Position numbers and translations under genes: made by a program
Part shown: piece by piece, positions 1 through 12,600 of the stretch
Layout of the letters: every line of letters begins with the position of its first letter
Numbering within the stretch: position 1 is the first letter of the stretch
The notes under the pieces: model-generated
What the model was told of the DNA's origin: nothing
Databases searched by the model: none
What the model saw: only the letters and a program-made list of their open reading frames with translations
NCBI RefSeq assembly: GCF_965638725.1
Contig: NC_134952.1
Span: forward strand, 17,177,028-17,241,027
Reading direction: 5' to 3'
Source: Aptenodytes patagonicus
Taxonomy: Eukaryota; Chordata; Aves; Sphenisciformes; Spheniscidae
Length of the DNA stretch: 64,000 nt

Positions 1-1566
1 TTTCAGGAGTTTCACAGTTTGGTTACGTTTGTGCTATAATTAAGTTGCATTCACCCTTGCTTACTGCCACCAAATAGATTCAGAATTGTGGCCCAACAGC
101 TGAGCTGGCATAGCAGCCACAACTGGGCAAATACTGGCTTTAACAACTGACCTTAAGGACTATGCTGACTTACAAAAACTGACTTCTAAATGAATATTTA
201 GAATATAGAAAGTTTTGCACTACAAAAACAAACACAACGAAGTTGAGAAGTTTCAAACTCACTAAATTAAGAGGCAAGTAAATTAACAGTGTACTTGTGA
301 TTGTAAAACTACTTTGCTTGAGGGGAAATTCTGCTCAGCTGATGAACATCTGAAAGGCTTCAAAAGAGTAATTAAATAATCCTATGGAAAACATGGTTGT
401 TCCTTAATGCTCCCATAATGAATACTACTAATTATGAATATACACTGTACTCAGTGTGTGCTTTTGGAATTAATTCGGCAACTGTGACTTTAGTTGAAAT
501 ATCACTGCTTGCATCAGAACTGTCTAGATTTTGTTTCTGGAGGGATTTATTAATTGAAGAACTCCATTTATTTACTGCTTAACCTCTGATGCTCTTATTT
601 ATTTTACTGTTAAGAAGGGAGCTTTTCAAGAAAATCTAAAGAAATAAAGAACTGCATCTATAGGTGAGAAATTTGGGCTTGCTGGTTTTTTTTTTTTGTT
701 GTTTTGTGGTTTGTTCCCTCCCCACTCCAGCCACCTCTAGAGTTCTGAGAGGACCACCCAGGCTCAGAGAAGAAGCTGTGACCTTTCATTAAAGATGCAC
801 CGCTAGATATTCATGGAATCCCTATTAATCACAAACAAGAACATGAGAACAATTAGAGAGCTTGGAGCAAGAGAAAACAATGAAATTTCATGCCCAGTTG
901 GGCCCCTACCAGACTTTGAGTGTTTAATGGGAAGTGTTGCATTTGCAATGCCTCAAGCATACCTCTGAATTATTTTATCCCTAAGTCAACAAAGTTACGC
1001 CTACACAACAGAGATGTAACAGCCATATCCCAAAGCCCAGCTATACTGCTTTAGATCTAGTTATCACAATTCAAGCGTAAAAACAAAGCAACAAAGGCTC
1101 CCAGCCTCAAGACGAAGATTTGGGCCAGGACTTGGACTTAAGAGCAGTTAGCCATTACCCTTTCGCTGTTACTGTCATGTGCTCGGGAAGGGATTTGCCT
1201 AAGCTTATACTGCAGTGACATTTGGCTTTGCTATGTAGGTGTAACCAGCCCAATTGTAGTAACCGACTACATAAATTACAACTCCTTTAAGACATAATAT
1301 TTTTCCATTTACATGGGTTTTGCCTTTAAAAAACAAATTAATGTGAAGGTATTGATGCCAACCTACTACAAGTGGAATAACCAACTGCTACAGAAATAAA
1401 TCAGAAGTAAAGCCATTGATAACCCAGTTCTCATGCACGTTCGTGTCCCACATTTGCAAGAATCTTACTTTATGGAAATCGGAATTTAATACAGTAAATA
1501 CATTGCAAATTCACCAACTGAATACTAAGAAAGAAATGTTGATGCTGTACTTTTCCTTTTTTAAAC
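1..1566. other. AT-rich sequence beyond the 3' end of TAPT1
   Basis: No coding exon, RNA gene or recognisable element was seen. It is either intergenic or the far end of a longer TAPT1 3' UTR. In other vertebrates PROM1 lies on this side, but no PROM1 coding sequence is visible. Confidence 0.5.
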
Positions 1567-1585
1567 AAATATTACAAAATTGAAT

Positions 1586-1591
1586 TTTATT
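1586..1591 (-). terminator. Candidate distal poly(A) signal AATAAA of TAPT1
   Basis: The minus strand reads CTCAATAAAATTC here, about 1.86 kb past the stop codon. It is followed by a T-rich stretch (TTTTGTAATATTTG), as expected downstream of a cleavage site. Use of this site is inferred, not shown. Confidence 0.5.
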
Positions 1592-2888
1592 GAGTTTCAC
1601 ACAAGATGCACTTATAAAATTGATACAGAATGTCATTCAACAGAAAAAAAAAATGAAAGCAATTCCAAGCTTCCTTTAGCAACTGCTAAATAATTCAAAA
1701 ATAACATACAGCAAATTGACAGATAATCTGAATTTCAATGTGTGAACATGTCCAATTAGTATAAAATACATCAAAAGTTAAAGAATTTCAGATTTTTCCC
1801 CAGCACAAGTGTTGTTCTTTTTACTCTCATCCCTGAACAGTAACCACAGATTTTGGCCGTTACTCCAGCTACTCTTGATGGGAGAGGAGAGGCTGAAAGA
1901 CTGCAGCAAGAAGTTCCCACCAGAGCAGACCACGCTAACCTGTATGGCAAAGCCATCTCATTACCAAGTCTGCTCAGATACGCGATAACGTTGTCCAGCT
2001 GTCTCCACTTGCTGTATTACTGTAGTCCTGCAAGTTTCAGGGATTAGCATAGACATTAAACTTTCATATGTTCATAAACCAAATAAACTTTGGCTTTCCC
2101 ACTTTGACAAATTATGAAATTAGCAAGGAGCAAATTTTGTCTTCATTTGTTCAGCACTGAAGTACTTTTATGATACCTTCCCTTGGAAAGTGAAACGTGC
2201 TTACTTAAATATCTGAAAGGCATTTGAAGTTAATGCTGTCTTTTAACAATGTATGAAGAATTTATCATTAACTAAAGGGTCTCTTCTGATACAAGTCTCC
2301 AGCCTAAGTTTTGAGCTCAAATTTATTCCATTCTTGGTCTGAGGATTCCAAATCATCTTTCATCAATTCTCCCACAACTGCATCTCACACTAGAAATTAA
2401 GATGAATCGTAATGCTCAAGTGCTCTTTATAGATCTAGTCCATCTACTTAAGTTTGGCTAAAACCAATCAATTAAAATGGATAATCCTGATTTGATTGTC
2501 GGTATGAGCTTTTATAGGCATGTTCTCAGGCAAGTTAACACACAGATGTCATTCTTATCAGAGTTAAACCCAAAATGCAGTGTAATATTCTTTGCTGCTG
2601 CGTTAATGCCATACATACAGTTCCAACACAACAGTTGCATGCTACAATTAACACTGCCTTTCCTCAACATATAGAGGTGCCCCTTTATTATTTTTTCCTA
2701 CAGCAACAAAAAATCCTCAGCTTTTAAAAATAATTTTATAAATAATTTGCCTTGCAGGACACACAACACAAGAAATGATTGCTTCATATTTGCCCAGTTA
2801 AGCAGAACCTTCATTACTGTGATCTTTCCTTGGTGTTTAGTATTTAGATGAAATAGTATGCAGTAAGTCTTTCATTTAAAGGCAAAAT

Positions 2889-2894
2889 TTTATT
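2889..2894 (-). terminator. Alternative poly(A) signal AATAAA, proximal
   Basis: AATAAA on the minus strand, about 560 nt after the TAPT1 stop. Further hexamers lie at 2689-2684 and 2327-2322. Any of these could give shorter 3' UTR forms. Choice among them cannot be made from sequence. Confidence 0.3.
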
Positions 2895-3451
2895 CTGATT
2901 ACAAGATTTTCAAGATACATCTTGAAAAGATTTTTGTTGACAAGAATAACTGTCTTGACTTACTGTTTTATGTACCAAAGCTTTATGCGTTTGTTGATAT
3001 AAGCACAAGTTTTGAATTCTGCTTGCAGATGTTTAATAAAACAGGTAACTGGAAAGGCAAGCTTCCGGTCAAGTTGTCATACATTTCGAATATCCTTACA
3101 CTGGAGGAACCTTCATGAAAAGTAGTATCTTCTGTAAGCATGGTTTCATAACGCAGAACAGGATTATGCTTTTTTTCCCAGTTTTTTCCAGAAAAGTGAT
3201 ACTGCAGCTCTGCCACCAGGCTAGAGACTCACGATCCACCACATTTTCCAAGAGGCAAGTTAAAGATTACTTTCTTGACCTGACCAGATACCAAGCCAAG
3301 TTACTTGTAGAAAGAAATTAATATTTTTTGCCATTAATAATTTAAGTTTTTAAATAAATATTTATGTGCCTTTTTTGGCAACTGTCCATTCTGGTAGCAT
3401 CTGCTGTCCCAACAGCTCAGTATCCTTAGCACATTGATTAAAAAAAAAATC

Positions 3452-3681
3452 TTAGTCAATTCTGTTTCCACAAATAGTAAACCTGTCTATCTCCAACAAG
3501 TCTTTCTTTGAAGACCTGTGTTTTAATTCTGAACTGTCTTGGTTTATATCTTTTTCTTCTCCATCAGGAGTTGTCAGAAATTGATCAGAATTGCTTGTTA
3601 CAAGTAAAGATGGGGTATTCTCCTTCTGATGCACAGGTTGATTGGTAACAGATGTAGATCCATTTTCATCTGTGGAAATTC
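3452..3681 (-). CDS. TAPT1: TAPT1 coding exon 14 and stop codon (residues 506-581)
   Basis: The acceptor TGTTCCAACAG precedes GA, completing Gly506. The polar C-terminal tail includes [20 protein letters not shown] and [10 protein letters not shown], and ends [16 protein letters not shown]. The stop is TAA at 3454-3452. The end is nearly identical to mammals and is an unmistakable signature of TAPT1. No membrane segment is present in this exon. Confidence 0.97.
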
Positions 3682-6600
3682 CTGTTGGAACATATGACAA
3701 TTACAAAGATAATCATGAATTTAACACAGACATACTGATGCATCTGTGACACCCAGATTCATCCAAAGCTGTCCTGAAAAAGTGTGCTGCATTAAATCAG
3801 AGGAAGAATGCTTTGTGGAAGCCACTACCTCTTCTTAGTTTTGCCATAAGGGATTTCCTTTTCTAATTTGGTAAAAGGATATAAAATGAATTCTACAGAA
3901 GTTCAGATAAGGAGCGAGTGCATAAAGCAGCAGATGTTAGGACATAAACTGCATTCTTCTGGTTTACATACTCATTTTTGTTGGCTTAGGCAAAAAGATT
4001 TTTGACAGTCATTGTGAGAATCACAGAAATATTTTCTACTGAAACGAAGAACAGGAATCTCTGTAGAGGGAACTAGATGTGCCTAATCCTCTATATATGT
4101 ACAATAAACCTGGCTTCTCTAGGGATAGCTAATAAATGACTCATGCACTGCTACACACTTTAATAGCACTGGCTCCTAAAGCAGTTCTATTAAAGATATC
4201 TATTTTTATTCCTGCCTCTTACTTCAGTGGAATTGAACACTGGCTCCATTAACCTAAGATATTAGTAAGTAATATCAATGTCTTGTTTCCACATTTTGTT
4301 AAAAAATTTAAAGAATTAAAATGCACAAGCAAATGACAAGGAAATACATTTTTCTTATTTACTATCTCCTCGTAAAGACTGAGTTATTGTTTCTAAAGGA
4401 ATCTGAAAAAATCTGACTGATGTGGAGAGTACTGCAGACCAGCCCAAGGGAACATTATTTGTCAGAATGGCAGCACTATCCAAATTACTACAAAAACTTC
4501 TTTCTGTATAGCATCTCTTCACAGTGTACCATCTACTACTTGAAGGTACATGGATTATTCTCTATAGTACCTTTGACTTGCATAAGACTAAACTTGCATC
4601 AAGAAAGGAGACACGTAATGCTAATTGTAGAACTTTGTTGCAAAGGTAAGTATTTTCTAACCCAGCAGCTATCAGAGAAAGCTGGTCAGCCTATAATGAT
4701 TACCAGTAATTAGAACTTCCATCCTTCAAGAGCAAGTATAAAATTTTATCCTTCAAAATTTTAAACTGTTTCTGTGGACGAGGTGGAACTCTTAAGAAAA
4801 TACATTGACTTACATTATAAGCTAACAGAAAGTAGACCAGAGTAATTCCCTCACCCTCATCCTAGTAAGAGATGGGTTGAGAGACTGTACTGAAAAAAAG
4901 CTGGTAAGTGGGACATGGGGATTAATCAGTATCGCAGAGCCCAGCAGTAACAATGCAGACACACAGAAGCTGGGAAAGGTAAAAATCATTCTTTCACATA
5001 ACTGAGGTTTCCAGTAAATAAAGAGCTGTTAAAAGGTATAAAAAAATCCTGAAAAACTGTTAAAAATTGAGCTTTTTCATCACCAATGGAAGTTTAGAAT
5101 ATTCTAAATAAAATCAGCAAAAGCTTTTTGGTTGCTACTTTTTTTAATCAAAATTTTTCCATTTGAGGAAATAAGCATCTCTGCTGACTGACCTGGTAAA
5201 ATTGCTGCTGCTTCAGCTAAAAATAGTCTTCAGGATTTACTTACTGTGAGTTAAGTTTAAGGGTCAATCTAAGTATAGCTTATTCAGTCTCATATCCAAG
5301 TGTAGTACTAGAATCTTTTATTAAAACATTATCATTATGACAGTTGTCTAATGAAATGCAAAAGACATTCAGACCAATTCATATTACATTCTTTCATGAT
5401 GAAACTAAAACAACTCTATGAATTTAAGCTATTTAAAAATAAACATCTGCACGGAGTTTCTGCATGATGTGATTTGACACAGGTGAGATGAGATTTATGA
5501 CAAACACTGACAAGATTCTTAACTCTACAATTGCTGGCGAGACACTAGAACAACTAATAAGCACCTCACATTTCAAGCTGTTCCAAGTCTTTGGCAAGCA
5601 ACTGAGTGAACACAATAAAAGCCTCACTGTGAAGTTTTCTAGGGCTGTCATTGAGCTCTTCACAGAGGAAGATATACAATCTATTGTTCCAGTTGACTGG
5701 AACAATGAAGGTTGCTATTGCCTTCTACAACGTGTCACAGGAATATAATAATGCCCTATTCCAATTATATATTAACCACTAATGCTGAGGACCCGTATGA
5801 GAAAACCACGCTGCACAGACTTGAAATGAAGCAAGTAGAGACCAGCTGAAATTCCTATTTGGATTTCATAAAGCTTTTCATTCATGTGTTTATGACAACT
5901 ATAAGTAATTACATCTATTGCGTGCCATGTTTTACATTAATTTCTGTAAGAAATGCATAGATTGCTTCCTTATTAAACTTCAGCACTGCTGAAGTTACAC
6001 ATCACCAGAGATGATGTGTAAATATTTACTTACTTGTATAGTGACATGGAAGAGGGGGTTGGACTAGATGATCTTTAAAGGTCCCTTCCAACCCAAACGA
6101 TTCTATGATTATGATTTTCAAACAAAAGTGTGCTACTGTTCTGATGTTTCTATCACCTCCACATATCAGGGTGGGATCTTATCAGAGAGATGAGTATTTA
6201 TAACCAAAAGAGCAATAAGGTCTCCCCTGAGCCTCCTTTTCTCCAGGCTAAACAACCCCAGTTCCCTCAGCTGCTCCTCATAAGACTTGGGCTCTAGACC
6301 CTTCACCAGCTTCGTTGCCCTTCTCTGGACACGGTCCAGCACCTCAATGTCTTTCCTGTAGTGAGGGGCCCAAAACTGAACACAGTATTCGAGGTGCGGC
6401 CTCACCAGTGCCGAGTACAGGGGCACAATCACTTCCCTCCTCCTGCTGGCCACACTATTTCTGATACAGGCCAGGATGCCATTGGCCTTCTTGGCCACCT
6501 GGGCACACTGCCGGCTCATGTTCAGCCGGCTGTCGACCAACACCCCCAGGTCCTTTTCCGACAGGCAGCTTTCCAGCCACTCTTCCCCAAGCCTGTAGCG

Positions 6601-9600
6601 CTGCATGGGGTTGTTGTGGCCGAAATGCAGGACCCGGCACTTGGCCTCGTTGAACCTCATATGATTGGCCTCGGCCCATCGATCCAGCCTGTCCAGGTCC
6701 CTCTGCAGAGCCTTCCTACCCTCGAGCAGATCAACGCTCCCGCCCAACCTGGTGTCGCCTGCAAACTTACTGAGGGTGCACTCGATCCCCTCATCCAGAT
6801 CATTGATAAAGATATTAAATAGAACTGGACCCAATACTGAGCCCCGGGCAACACCACTTGTGACCAGCCGCCAACTGGTTTTGACTCTGCACAAACTAGA
6901 TGCATGACCTAAAAGCAATAAATTCTATTACATTTACAGACTTGTGTTTACAGCTGTGACATGGTACAATTAAGGTCCAGCAACAGGGTTACTGTGCAGC
7001 AATGTCATACATCTGGTTTAATGTTAAATTTAGTCTGAAAGCAATTTTCATTGAAAAAGTTGAAAACAAAACAAGGCAGTTAGCCTTACCTTGGGTAGAT
7101 TTAAACATGCTTTGCTGTTTGCCAGCCGGCTTCCCTGGGGTGGCAGTCAGGACAGGATTGAATAATTTCTCCTCCATTTTTGCCTCCTTTACATATTGAC
7201 ATGATTTCCCCAGCAATACAATGCTGTTAAGGACTTTTAGCGATATTAACCTGAACAAATAAAAGGATTTGTTTACATATTTGCATTAGCATATTAAAAT
7301 AATTGTACATTATTCATACTGTAATTATTCATATTAAAATAATTGCATATGGTTACTGCTGTCTTGGAAGAATTAGCTAACAAATTAATTACCTCCAATA
7401 GCAAGATCAAAAGGTAATTTCCTTTTCCTAACAATTTGTTTCAGATTCAATGCTTAATTTTTTTTTTCCAGGAGACATCTAGAAAAAAACATCGTTTTAT
7501 CATAGTTTAACAAAAGGACTACAAGGACAGTTAAGCAGCCATTTAATACATCAAATATTTAAACACAGAACTAAAAAGGGCACTCAACAGTGCAAGTCCA
7601 AATTAAATGCACTACTGTTAAGAGTAGCCTTAAGTGTGCCCAGCCAAGGATCACTAGTGGACTTTGAACCACAAGAAAGCAAATATCTGGCTTTCACAAA
7701 TTACAGGCTAATCATAAAAAGTCCTTTTTCACATCACAAAAGACAGTCCATAAAACTCAACAAATCAAAGAGGCAGCACTGCATTACCATCACAGCACAG
7801 TCCAGCTGATGGCAGATTCCTTTTCTATTATCACTAATTTCCAGCACAAACTTCAGCAAATCATTGAAGTCCCTTTTACACCTGTCTTCTTATTTGAAGA
7901 ACAGGAAGGTCTCATCTACCATCAAGTGCTTTTAGATTTACAACTCAAATGAGGTTTGTAAAATTTAAGTTCTATTGCTAGTATTACACGACACGCAGAC
8001 CAACGTCCACTCCAGAAGTAAAAGCAGAGGTGAAGCAGATGAAGGCGTACTACAGAACAACAAGGAAATAGTGATCTATTCTCTGTAGGATGAATATAAA
8101 TATTCTCTACACAAATCAACCTCAGTAACAGAAGTGAACCAAATGCAGACTCTAAATTCATTCTCCGCTCTCTGAAAATCTGTTTATTATGTACATCACT
8201 AACAGACTAAAAAGATGACTTGAAGTGAACATTCACAGATCCATGGAGCAGGTCTAACTGCTTAATTATAAAGTGACCCAAGCACACTTCAGCAGCAGCT
8301 TCACTATCTCTCACTGCATTAATGTAATCAGAACTTGTCAAACAGAAAAACAAAGTACACTGCACTTTTAATGGAATTTTATGCAATGCATTTACTCGTA
8401 GAAGAAATTTAGAGACACGGAAGAATGAGCAGAGAAGACCACTTTCAGTACTGAGAAGAAACTGACATTTTAGTATCCAAGCAACCACAACGAAGATATA
8501 ATTTTATACAAGTCGAAAGCCATGATTCTCTACAATTTTATTAGGTTATCGGGACAGATTTTGTTTGAGAGTTGAGAAGCTCTCCTCCACTTTTAATAAG
8601 TTTTAGAGGTGTTTTTCCTACATTTTTTTATGTAACATGCTTTTGTTCTGAGAGAGTAGGTGTTTACGCCATGATTTGACTCTGATTTAATGAGATCAGA
8701 AGTTGAAAAGGCCATAAATCAACACTTTACTGTATCAGTTCCAGCTTCTCATGGGAAAATTATGCAAGAGTTTATAGCAATTCTCCTTTATTCTTTTCTG
8801 CCAGTTCACCCCAGGCTCAAATTTCTAACAACACAGTTTGCCATTGTTCAAAATCCTAGAGAAAGAAAACTCTGGTTTCATATGCTGGGCAAGATTCTTC
8901 AATAGTATAACTTACAGTATTACAGTTGTTAATATCAATACAAAACAATGTCCTCCACATTATAATCTCAATCCTTTGCCCAGTTAACTGTTTCAGATTT
9001 TATCACATTAGTATAGCATAGATAAGTGAGAAACCATCTGATGAAAAGCTGAAATTTATGTTCAGAACACAAATTACTTGAAAGATGCAAGAGGTGAGTT
9101 AGCTCCAAATCTGAGATCATGGCAGATGTAAAAATCTGTTCTCACTTTTCAATAAGGACAAAATAAACCAAAATATATTTACTCATGTGACCTATGCCTT
9201 CAAAGAGCAGCATTTAATCCTTCATGTTAATCATATTACTTCTTCCTGCCCTCCATCCTCCAAGCCACAGAGACAGGGAAAAATCCAGGACTAGGCTGCA
9301 GCAGTGGAATGGTAGATGTACGAAAATATACATATATTGGGGAAAAAGGAAAAACCACTGAGCAGAATGAAGGTGTTGAGCTTGGTATACCACAGCTTGA
9401 ATGTGATGATCAGGGGCTAGTGCTTTCAATTATATAGAGCTGGCTTTAGGGAGAACATGGGCACAGCACGTGGTACGCTGGGGAAGAAATCAAAGTACAG
9501 TGCAGAGGAATATGGCTAACATTTTAATATTTGGCCTATATGAAATATCTCAAAGTCCTAGTTATCTGACACTAAAGAGATGTCCACTAATGTGGACTAG

Positions 9601-12600
9601 ACACATCAGACAAAGTTCTACTTTTTTTGCAGATCAAGGTCAGATTAGAAATAAGAGTCTACCTATTCGTAAAAAAATGTGTAGTAATCCCATTCTTTTC
9701 ATAAGGTATTGTAAAACAGCAGCCTCTCTTCCAGCGTACCTGCTGAACCACTGCGCCAGACCTAGAAGCATTTTATTTCCCAAGCCTTGCTGCCTTCAGT
9801 TACAAACACAACTTGGTAGGGCATTGGAAGACATATTCCCACAATACTGTAGGCAGGTTCTCTGTGCTACAGCGATTTGAATCACTTAATTCTTTATGAT
9901 CAATTTTAGGAGGACTCCAATATCAATCAGTATGGAGAGACAACAAACGCTGACACAGTTCAGTATGCAGCTTTCCTAGAAACTGGTCATCCCCCTACAG
10001 CAAGTGCCACAAGACAGGCAAAGTAGATTGGATTTAAAGTACAACTAAACGCATCTCAGAAGTACATATCTGTCCTGGTTTCGGCTGGGATAGAATTAAT
10101 TTCCTTCCTAGTAGCTGGTACAGTGCTGTGTTTTGGATTTAGGACAAGAACAAAGTTGATAATGCACTGATGTTTTAGTTGTTGCTAGGTAGTGCTTACA
10201 CTAGTCAAGGACTTTTCAGTTTTCCATGCTCTACCGACTGAGAAGGCTGGAGGTGCAAAAGAAGGTGGGAGGGGGCACAGCCAAACCGGCCAAAGGGACA
10301 TTCCATACCATGTGACGTCATGCTCAGTACATAAACTGGGGAAAGCTGGCTGGGGGGGCCGCTGCTCCGGGACTGGCTGGGCATCGGTCAGCGGGTGGTG
10401 AGCAACTGCACTGTGCATCACTTGCTTTGTGTATTATTATATTGTTATTGTTATTATTATTTTATTTCAATTATTAAACTGTTTTTATCTCAAACCACGA
10501 GTTTTTCTCACTTCTACTCTTCCAATTCTCTCCCCCATCCCACCCGGGGGGGGGGGGGGGGGGGGGGGGAGGGGCGGGGCGCGGCAGGGAGGAGTGAGCA
10601 AGCAGCTGTGTGGTACTCAGTTGCCGACTGAGGTTAAACCACAACAGTATCGACTGGTGAGAAGTTAAGGATAACACAAGTATAAACTGACTTGGCAGTG
10701 AAGGGATACCTGCAAATCATCGGTTTTGGAAAACAAATTGCCACAAGACATCATATTCCTTAGCTAAGATTACTTACTGATCCCAGCCTTCCCAGAAAGT
10801 TGAGCCTTGCATTTACTTTTTTTTCATATAGCAGTTTCCTAACACAAAGAAACCTTGCATTTAACTACCAGAGAGAATTCATGATCTGCTCAGAGCACTT
10901 AAACTGCTTGTTTTTGCTGGCATATTGAATCTTTCGTTCTTTTCACATAAAGTTTAACTCCTTAGAATTCAATTTCCCCTTTTATGCAGAGGTATGGTAT
11001 TTGTCTGTCATAAACTCTTTCAATCATTTGTCCATTAGTTCTTTTCATTACTGAAGTTACTTATTGAGGGCTATAATCCCCCAATGCAGTTACAGTACTT
11101 AGGGACCAATCTGCACTCTCAGTTTATGAGTGTAAGTGTTTTACATTTATGTTCTACTGAACATAAACTGTGTTTACACTTACACCTAGCAGTATCAAAA
11201 GAAGCTTTTTTCACATATCTGATCAAATAATGGTAAATGCTTTTCAATTGCATGCATTTACTTACCCACAGTAGAACAGCACAACACAAACATAAGCTAA
11301 GACTCCTTGTACTTTTATTGAGCTTGTTACGACTCTGATGAGCTGTTTTAAGGATAAAAGTTAAACAGTTAAAACAGCACACAATTATTAATGGAATATT
11401 TTAACAGACATTTCTTATTTGGTAAAATCAAGACAAAAGTAGAAACATTTACATTAATGGAAATTTATTTTAATGTTCCCCTTGGTAGTGCTAACTGTTC
11501 AAGATTTTTGTTTGAATAAGTATTATACTAGCACCTAGTTGCAACTTTGCTAAAACTACAGTCTGATAATGTTTCTTTCACCACTGACTTCTGCATAAAA
11601 TAACAAGCGAAAAAAACCTCCCCCAAAAGTCAAGGGCTGGAAACTGGGTTAACAATTTTTGAGGAAAATGTCAAGACATGCTGATGCAGTAAAACAGAAT
11701 CAGTGTTTCACACTATGCTAACATTTTGAACACAAAATTGCTTTGTGGACTAGGCATATGAATCCCAAGTTTCAGTAACAAATGATCCTGAAATCTCAGT
11801 TTTACTTCAGTATTTCACAGTCAGGGTTCCAAGTTAGCAAAGCACTTCAGTTTGTTTTAAACCTATTAGTATCCAGGTTATCATACCAGAACACAATTAA
11901 CTTGAAAAAAGCATTTCAACCGAATTCTCACTGGATGTACTTTACTTAGTTGTAAAAGAAATCATGATTATGATCATAGTTGTTTTGGGGTTTTTTTTTG
12001 TTTTTTAAATCCTGGAAAAAAAACTAGGCAAAGCCTGTCAATAGTATTTTTCCCCATCTCTATGGGAGAACATTACATTTAAAAGTTAATTCATATTGAT
12101 ATTCTTCCAGGAAAATTTATGAATTAGCATCTTTGCTGGCAAAGCAAGGATACATTCCCAGTATCATGATAACTACTGCTTGTCTACATGTGTGTATGGG
12201 GAAAGTCAGAGCAGCTATTTACAGAAAACATTCTGCAATAGTTAGTTCAGAACAGACAGCATGTGGACACAATTCCAATAATGAAGTGATTCATTTTATA
12301 GCAGCATGTCCATGTAACAGAGTCAACTATTTCAGAATCATGTATTCGACAATAGCTCAGAAGCTCAGTGCCCCATATAAAAGAAAATTTAGTCATTAAG
12401 CATACCATTACAGGGACGACCACAAGGACTCCTATGAAAAACCTAAAAAAAGCCCTAGTACTCTACTGCTAACCTTCTTGCAACCAGCTGCTTTGACTAT
12501 TCCGAATGAATGAACAGGATAATTGCCAAAAGGAATAAATGTTTAATAAGCATAGATGTAGTTTAATCCCACTGCTACAATTCAAGTGCTTATAAATTCT

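Larger units (their letters stand above)
1567..3451 (-). other. TAPT1: TAPT1 3' UTR, left end estimated
   Basis: This AT-rich sequence follows the TAA stop and has no coding signal of its own. The left limit is an inference. It is placed about 20 nt past the AATAAA at 1591-1586, giving a UTR near 1.9 kb. Earlier AATAAA hexamers could yield shorter forms, and the transcript could also extend beyond 1567. Confidence 0.55.
3682..7089 (-). other. TAPT1: TAPT1 intron 13 (3408 nt)
   Basis: It contains the paired palindromes at 5976-6021, the CR1 tail at 6044-6113 and the CR1 ORF2 fragment at 6205-6907. An unrecognised region at 5433-5748 is open on both strands (86 and 90 codons), with no motif I can name. 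The rest is AT-rich with nothing further seen. Confidence 0.85.
7251..11265 (-). other. TAPT1: TAPT1 intron 12 (4015 nt)
   Basis: It contains the direct repeat at 7290-7345 and the solo LTR at 10071-10646. A 136-codon open frame on the plus strand at 9470-9880 has no recognisable domain and is probably chance. Nothing else was seen. Confidence 0.85.

Noticed and set aside
5433..5748. Overlapping open frames on both strands (86 and 90 codons)
   Set aside because: No recognisable motif. They lie inside TAPT1 intron 13 and have no splice or start context that supports a gene.
6361..6907. Plus-strand open frames of 153 and 80 codons
   Set aside because: They are antisense readings of the CR1 reverse-transcriptase fragment.
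6044..6907. Twin-primed single CR1 insertion
   Set aside because: In twin priming the inverted upstream part lies 5' of the 3' tail. Here it lies beyond the tail, so one twin-primed event does not explain the layout.
9470..9880. 136-codon plus-strand open frame
   Set aside because: Its composition resembles random translation, it has no domain, and it lies antisense inside intron 12.
10185..10677. Open frames on both strands with poly-Gly or poly-Pro
   Set aside because: They arise from the solo LTR and its G run, not from a gene.
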